A DNA stretch of 64,000 nt from the NCBI GenBank assembly GCA_001949185.1, contig BDGG01000002.1, positions 2,618,467 through 2,682,466 on the forward strand. Direction: 5' to 3'. Under the pieces are notes generated by a model. That model was not told where the DNA came from and made no database searches. It saw only the letters and a list, made by a program, of their open reading frames with translations. A program made the position numbers and the translations under genes. Below, in pieces: positions 60,933-64,000 of the stretch. The stretch is from Ramazzottius varieornatus (taxonomy: Eukaryota; Tardigrada; Eutardigrada; Parachela; Ramazzottiidae). How positions within the stretch are numbered: position 1 is the stretch's first letter; every line of letters begins with the position of its first letter.

Positions 60933-62741
60933 GCCAAGCATCTGCACCTGTCGGTCAGCTTCAGGTTTCATAAGTGAGGTTATAGAACAACGCATCCACT
61001 GAACATGTTCAGAACCGGGACGTACTGTAATGCTTCATGAACTTCGCGAAGTGACGTCACAATGCGCGTAGGGTTTACGGGTATGATGACGCATACAATA
61101 CACGCTACCTGTGACCCAGTTCCAGCTGGCCAGCGCCATTAGTGACGTCAAAGATCACGAGCGGTTCGTTGAGTCCATGTAGGTTGCATGTGGCAATTTC
61201 AGTCCCGAGAAACCCAAACGATCATCGATGTGCAAGCCGGAAGGAAAATAAAATAAATCTGTGGAAATAAAACCACGTAAGAAAGGTCCAACTTATGGAT
61301 AATACAAGGTCGACGCCTTCACAACAGTTCAGCATGAGTTCATTCGACTACCGTGTCGAAAGTGCATCCCTTCAGGTGCAATTTTTTGATTTACAGTTGT
61401 TTCTACAAGACTACAGCGCATGCAATTTACTTATGAACCAATAAACGAGTCAAATGTTTGCACCGGAAGGGATGCACTTTCAATACTGTAGAACCAATGC
61501 AGGTCGGTGCGTTGCCAATCAGTTGTGGCTTGTAACTTTTCGAATTTCACGAGCCGGTCAGCTTATTGATTTTACCGAACGAGAAAATCGGAAAATGTCG
61601 GAGCGAGTTTCACCCACCTGTTCTATGGTGTCGTTATGCACCCACTGAATTCGAAGCGAGCATTTGAACTGTATTTCCATCTCGTAGAGGAAGAACTACT
61701 GTACAGTATATTACGTCGGCACATCACTTCCCACAGCTCTAACTTCTGATTTCCGATATGAATATAATGGTCTTACAGCACTGTATCCGTCCAAGGTTTT
61801 GCGCAGTCACGGCACAGGCTAGTAAATATTGCCTGGCAGGGACAAAAGAACTTCAACGCCTTCAATCGAAGATCCCTGGCCAGTCAAGTGCAGCAATATG
61901 CCACAATAAAACACTCGGTGATATGAGGCCCTGGGTGTAATTCACTGGCCTGTCACGTGACTGCGCGAAACCTTAGAGAGAATACTGTATTACCCGGTCT
62001 GTACCTACGTAATTTTCGCGTTAATGTTTACAACACAATTATCCAACCGCTCCATCCGGACGGCGAGCTCTTACGCGGAAGCGATCTTTGAAGCCGACGC
62101 GGCTAGTGTTACTGTCAAACTACAAATTAACCACGATTGAGAAGACGCACACTTGGTTGGAAGTTTCACCCCGGATGGTTACCGCGTTGGACATTGTACA
62201 GTACAGTAGTGGTTCGACAAGACCACATACAAATACCCGCTCAAAATGAACGCTCGTCATCATGAGCTCACACTTCCTTGTTAGGAGAGGAGAGTTATGC
62301 TTGACGTAGGCTGGGTGGTATCTTCGGTGTGTTATTGTGTATAATTGCTAATAAAGATGGGTCCAAAGGTTTATCAGCAATCGCAGTATCCAAACTGTGA
62401 CTAAGAGATAAATGTTCCGGAATAAAAAGCTGATAGCTTAACATAACTCCAAACTTGGTATAATTAAGCACTCCACTTCAGGTGTATACCGACAAATCTT
62501 AGTGAGCCTGTTTGCTACCGACAAATAGTCTCGATTGTTCTGCTTGGACTGCAACAGTATTATGTTCGGTCTGGCTCAGCAAATCAGCAATACCGACAAA
62601 ATCTTCCCGCGAAAATTCTGCCGAACGACTTTTATATTCTTGTCGCTCCTTTGGAAAAAAATATGCCTATACGCAGATAGGAACGCCAAGTACACTTCGA
62701 AATTCTCCTTCGTTCTTATTGGCCGATCCTTGATTCACCGC
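60933..62741. other. Intergenic, 1.8 kb
   Basis: Holds one short inverted repeat (61353-61487). The frame upstream of the EGF-ligand ATG is open back to 62535, but the signal peptide at 62742 argues for the later start. Confidence 0.45.
61353..61487. repeat. Short inverted repeat, ~35 bp arms
   Basis: GAAAGTGCATCCCTTCAGGT at the left is mirrored at the right (CCGGAAGGGATGCACTTTC), arms about 35 bp around a 65 bp loop. It looks like a tiny fold-back element. Confidence 0.7.
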
Positions 62742-63870
62742 ATGATCCAGATGACCTTATGGGCGACTGTTTTGTTCTATATCTCTGTCAGTATTTGCAT
62801 CCATTCTTCAACAGCAACGGACAAAAAATGGTCGTTTATTGGGGTACCATGTCAGGAACGGGAGTTCTGCGGCAACCAAGGCTCTTGCACATTTTTCCCA
62901 AAACTCCAGCTTAAGGCTTGCAAGTAAGAGAACGCTTGCGTAACATAGTACACTCGCCTAGCCTAATTGCCATGGAAAAGATATTGGGAGCTGGCTGAAA
63001 GCAGCAGTAGTGATCAGCTAAATCGAATGAGCGTTGCCGCTTTCGGCCGATTGCCAATGATTTTGGCCATGCCAATGATTGGGGTATCCTCTTAAGCCTA
63101 TCGGTTTTTTATAGTTGTCTCGATGGGTTCGAAGGCGAAAGGTGCGAATTTTTGTCCATCAGCACCGAAGCAGTCAAAGGCGAAAAAGGCAAGTTCTGGT
63201 CAAAATTCCGGTCGACTTCACTTGCAAGAAGAATTTCATGGCGATAATATCATACTCCCATGTCATAGCAGTTATCGCTCGAATTTCTGGTAGGAAATAC
63301 GTCGATATAGAAGAATTTACAGTGCAAGGCGGCGCTCTCTCTTGCAGATAACTCGCTTTGCGGAGCCAACTTGACTATTGGCGTCATCCTGTTAATCATC
63401 AGCGTAATCTCATTATGCGTACTGTTCCTTGTATGCTTCCTTGTGTACCAGCTTCATCGAAGAATCCACAAAGAAAGGTGCGTCTGCAAATTTTGTTGTG
63501 CTGAAATTCACAATGCCGACATCCTGTAAACCTGAATGTTTCTAGGAAAATTAGCAGGTGTCCAGTTTCACGGCCACTGTTGGAGGAGATGGAAACACGG
63601 GACCGAGAAAACCGTAAAGTGCATTCTACCTTTCTCAAGAGGTTTCTCGGGCTCGACGCTTTGAGCGCTGGTAATAGTGCAGTGGCTACGAGGCGAAACA
63701 GCGTGGTGAACCAGCGAACCGTGGTTCAAACAACCCTCTCAACAACGCCCTCTACGGTTGAAGTTCCTCAAAAAATTCCTCAAGGCGCCACTCGCTGGGC
63801 TCAGACCATCAAACGAACCATACTGAGAACGGAGGTCTCCGTGGTGGACCAACAGCCAGAGGAAGCGTGA
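62742..63870 (+). CDS. EGF-family membrane-anchored growth factor candidate
   Basis: Four exons (62742-62923, 63115-63188, 63348-63477, 63546-63870) join in phase to 236 aa. Order: signal peptide; one EGF domain (C37, C43, C49, C60, C62, C71; spacing x5-x5-x10-x1-x8); a short juxtamembrane stalk; a TM helix (TIGVILLIISVISLCVLFLV); and a basic cytosolic tail of about 120 residues. One EGF domain next to one TM, the GERC ending, ten residues between Cys 3 and 4, and an intron exactly between Cys 4 and 5 are shared with EGFR ligands (TGF-alpha, Spitz, LIN-3, neuregulin). The intron after exon 2 starts GCAAGT, a GC-AG intron. The start could also be the ATG three codons further in. The receptor is inferred. 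Confidence 0.8.
63189..63347 (+). other. GC-AG intron
   Basis: The donor is AAAG|GCAAGT and the acceptor TCTTGCAG. Only this donor keeps the frame between the EGF domain and TM exon. GC-AG introns are a small minority in animals. Confidence 0.7.
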
Positions 63871-64000
63871 GCCGTTGATGGCTTTGTTCTGCTTCGAAAG
63901 ACGAGTGTTCGATCTGGTTGATACCAATGCAGCCCGCCGTTGGCTCTTCTGATATTATATATTCGTTTGTTGACTATCACTATATGCTGTATACAGTACG
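63871..64000. other. 3' flank of the EGF-family gene
   Basis: AT-rich end of window; no AATAAA seen before the edge. Confidence 0.4.

Overview
The window is animal nuclear DNA. Genes are split by mostly short GT-AG introns (about 60-250 nt), there are no operons, and families such as STT3B, malectin, opsin, Rab3, SSDP, PARL and thyroglobulin type-1 mark a metazoan. The best lineage clue is a broken gene on the minus strand at 4541-5218. Its pieces resemble secretory abundant heat-soluble (SAHS) proteins, a family I know only from tardigrades. I therefore infer a tardigrade; the species is not resolved. A run of 50 Ns (20250-20299) shows this is a draft assembly.

Layout. 1-8.9 kb: tail of an unknown gene, STT3B (+), the SAHS-like pseudogene (-), and a clip-like trypsin protease (+). 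8.9-14.3 kb: gene-poor, with a 0.47 kb inverted repeat, a 0.66 kb TIR element, a pogo-like HTH remnant and a 0.68 kb fold-back element. 14.6-16.3 kb: flavin monooxygenase (-). 17-20 kb: two copies of a TA-flanked MITE family and a 0.89 kb fold-back element. 20-24 kb: opsin (-). 25.5-27.5 kb: a decayed GPCR and a third MITE copy. 27.6-31.8 kb: MARS2 (-) head-to-head with malectin (+). 34.7-37.9 kb: a Ly6/quiver-like gene (+) converging on a two-domain thyroglobulin type-1 gene (-). 40-44.6 kb: alpha-1,2-fucosyltransferase (-) and an orphan class A GPCR (-). 47.6-49.4 kb: a dermatopontin-like gene of 11 small exons (-). 50.3-57 kb: Rab3 (-) divergent from SSDP (+). 57.4-61 kb: a small secreted-type ORF (+), PARL (-) and a guanylyl-cyclase-receptor-like fragment (+). 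62.7-63.9 kb: an EGF-family membrane ligand (+).

The genes are mostly independent housekeeping or signalling loci. A loose theme is ER and Golgi glycan handling (STT3B, malectin, GT11 fucosyltransferase), but they are not adjacent and I do not claim linkage. All exon models were joined by eye from reading frame, splice-site consensus and protein similarity remembered from known families. Every multi-exon model given as intact is phase-consistent from start to stop. No database search was run.
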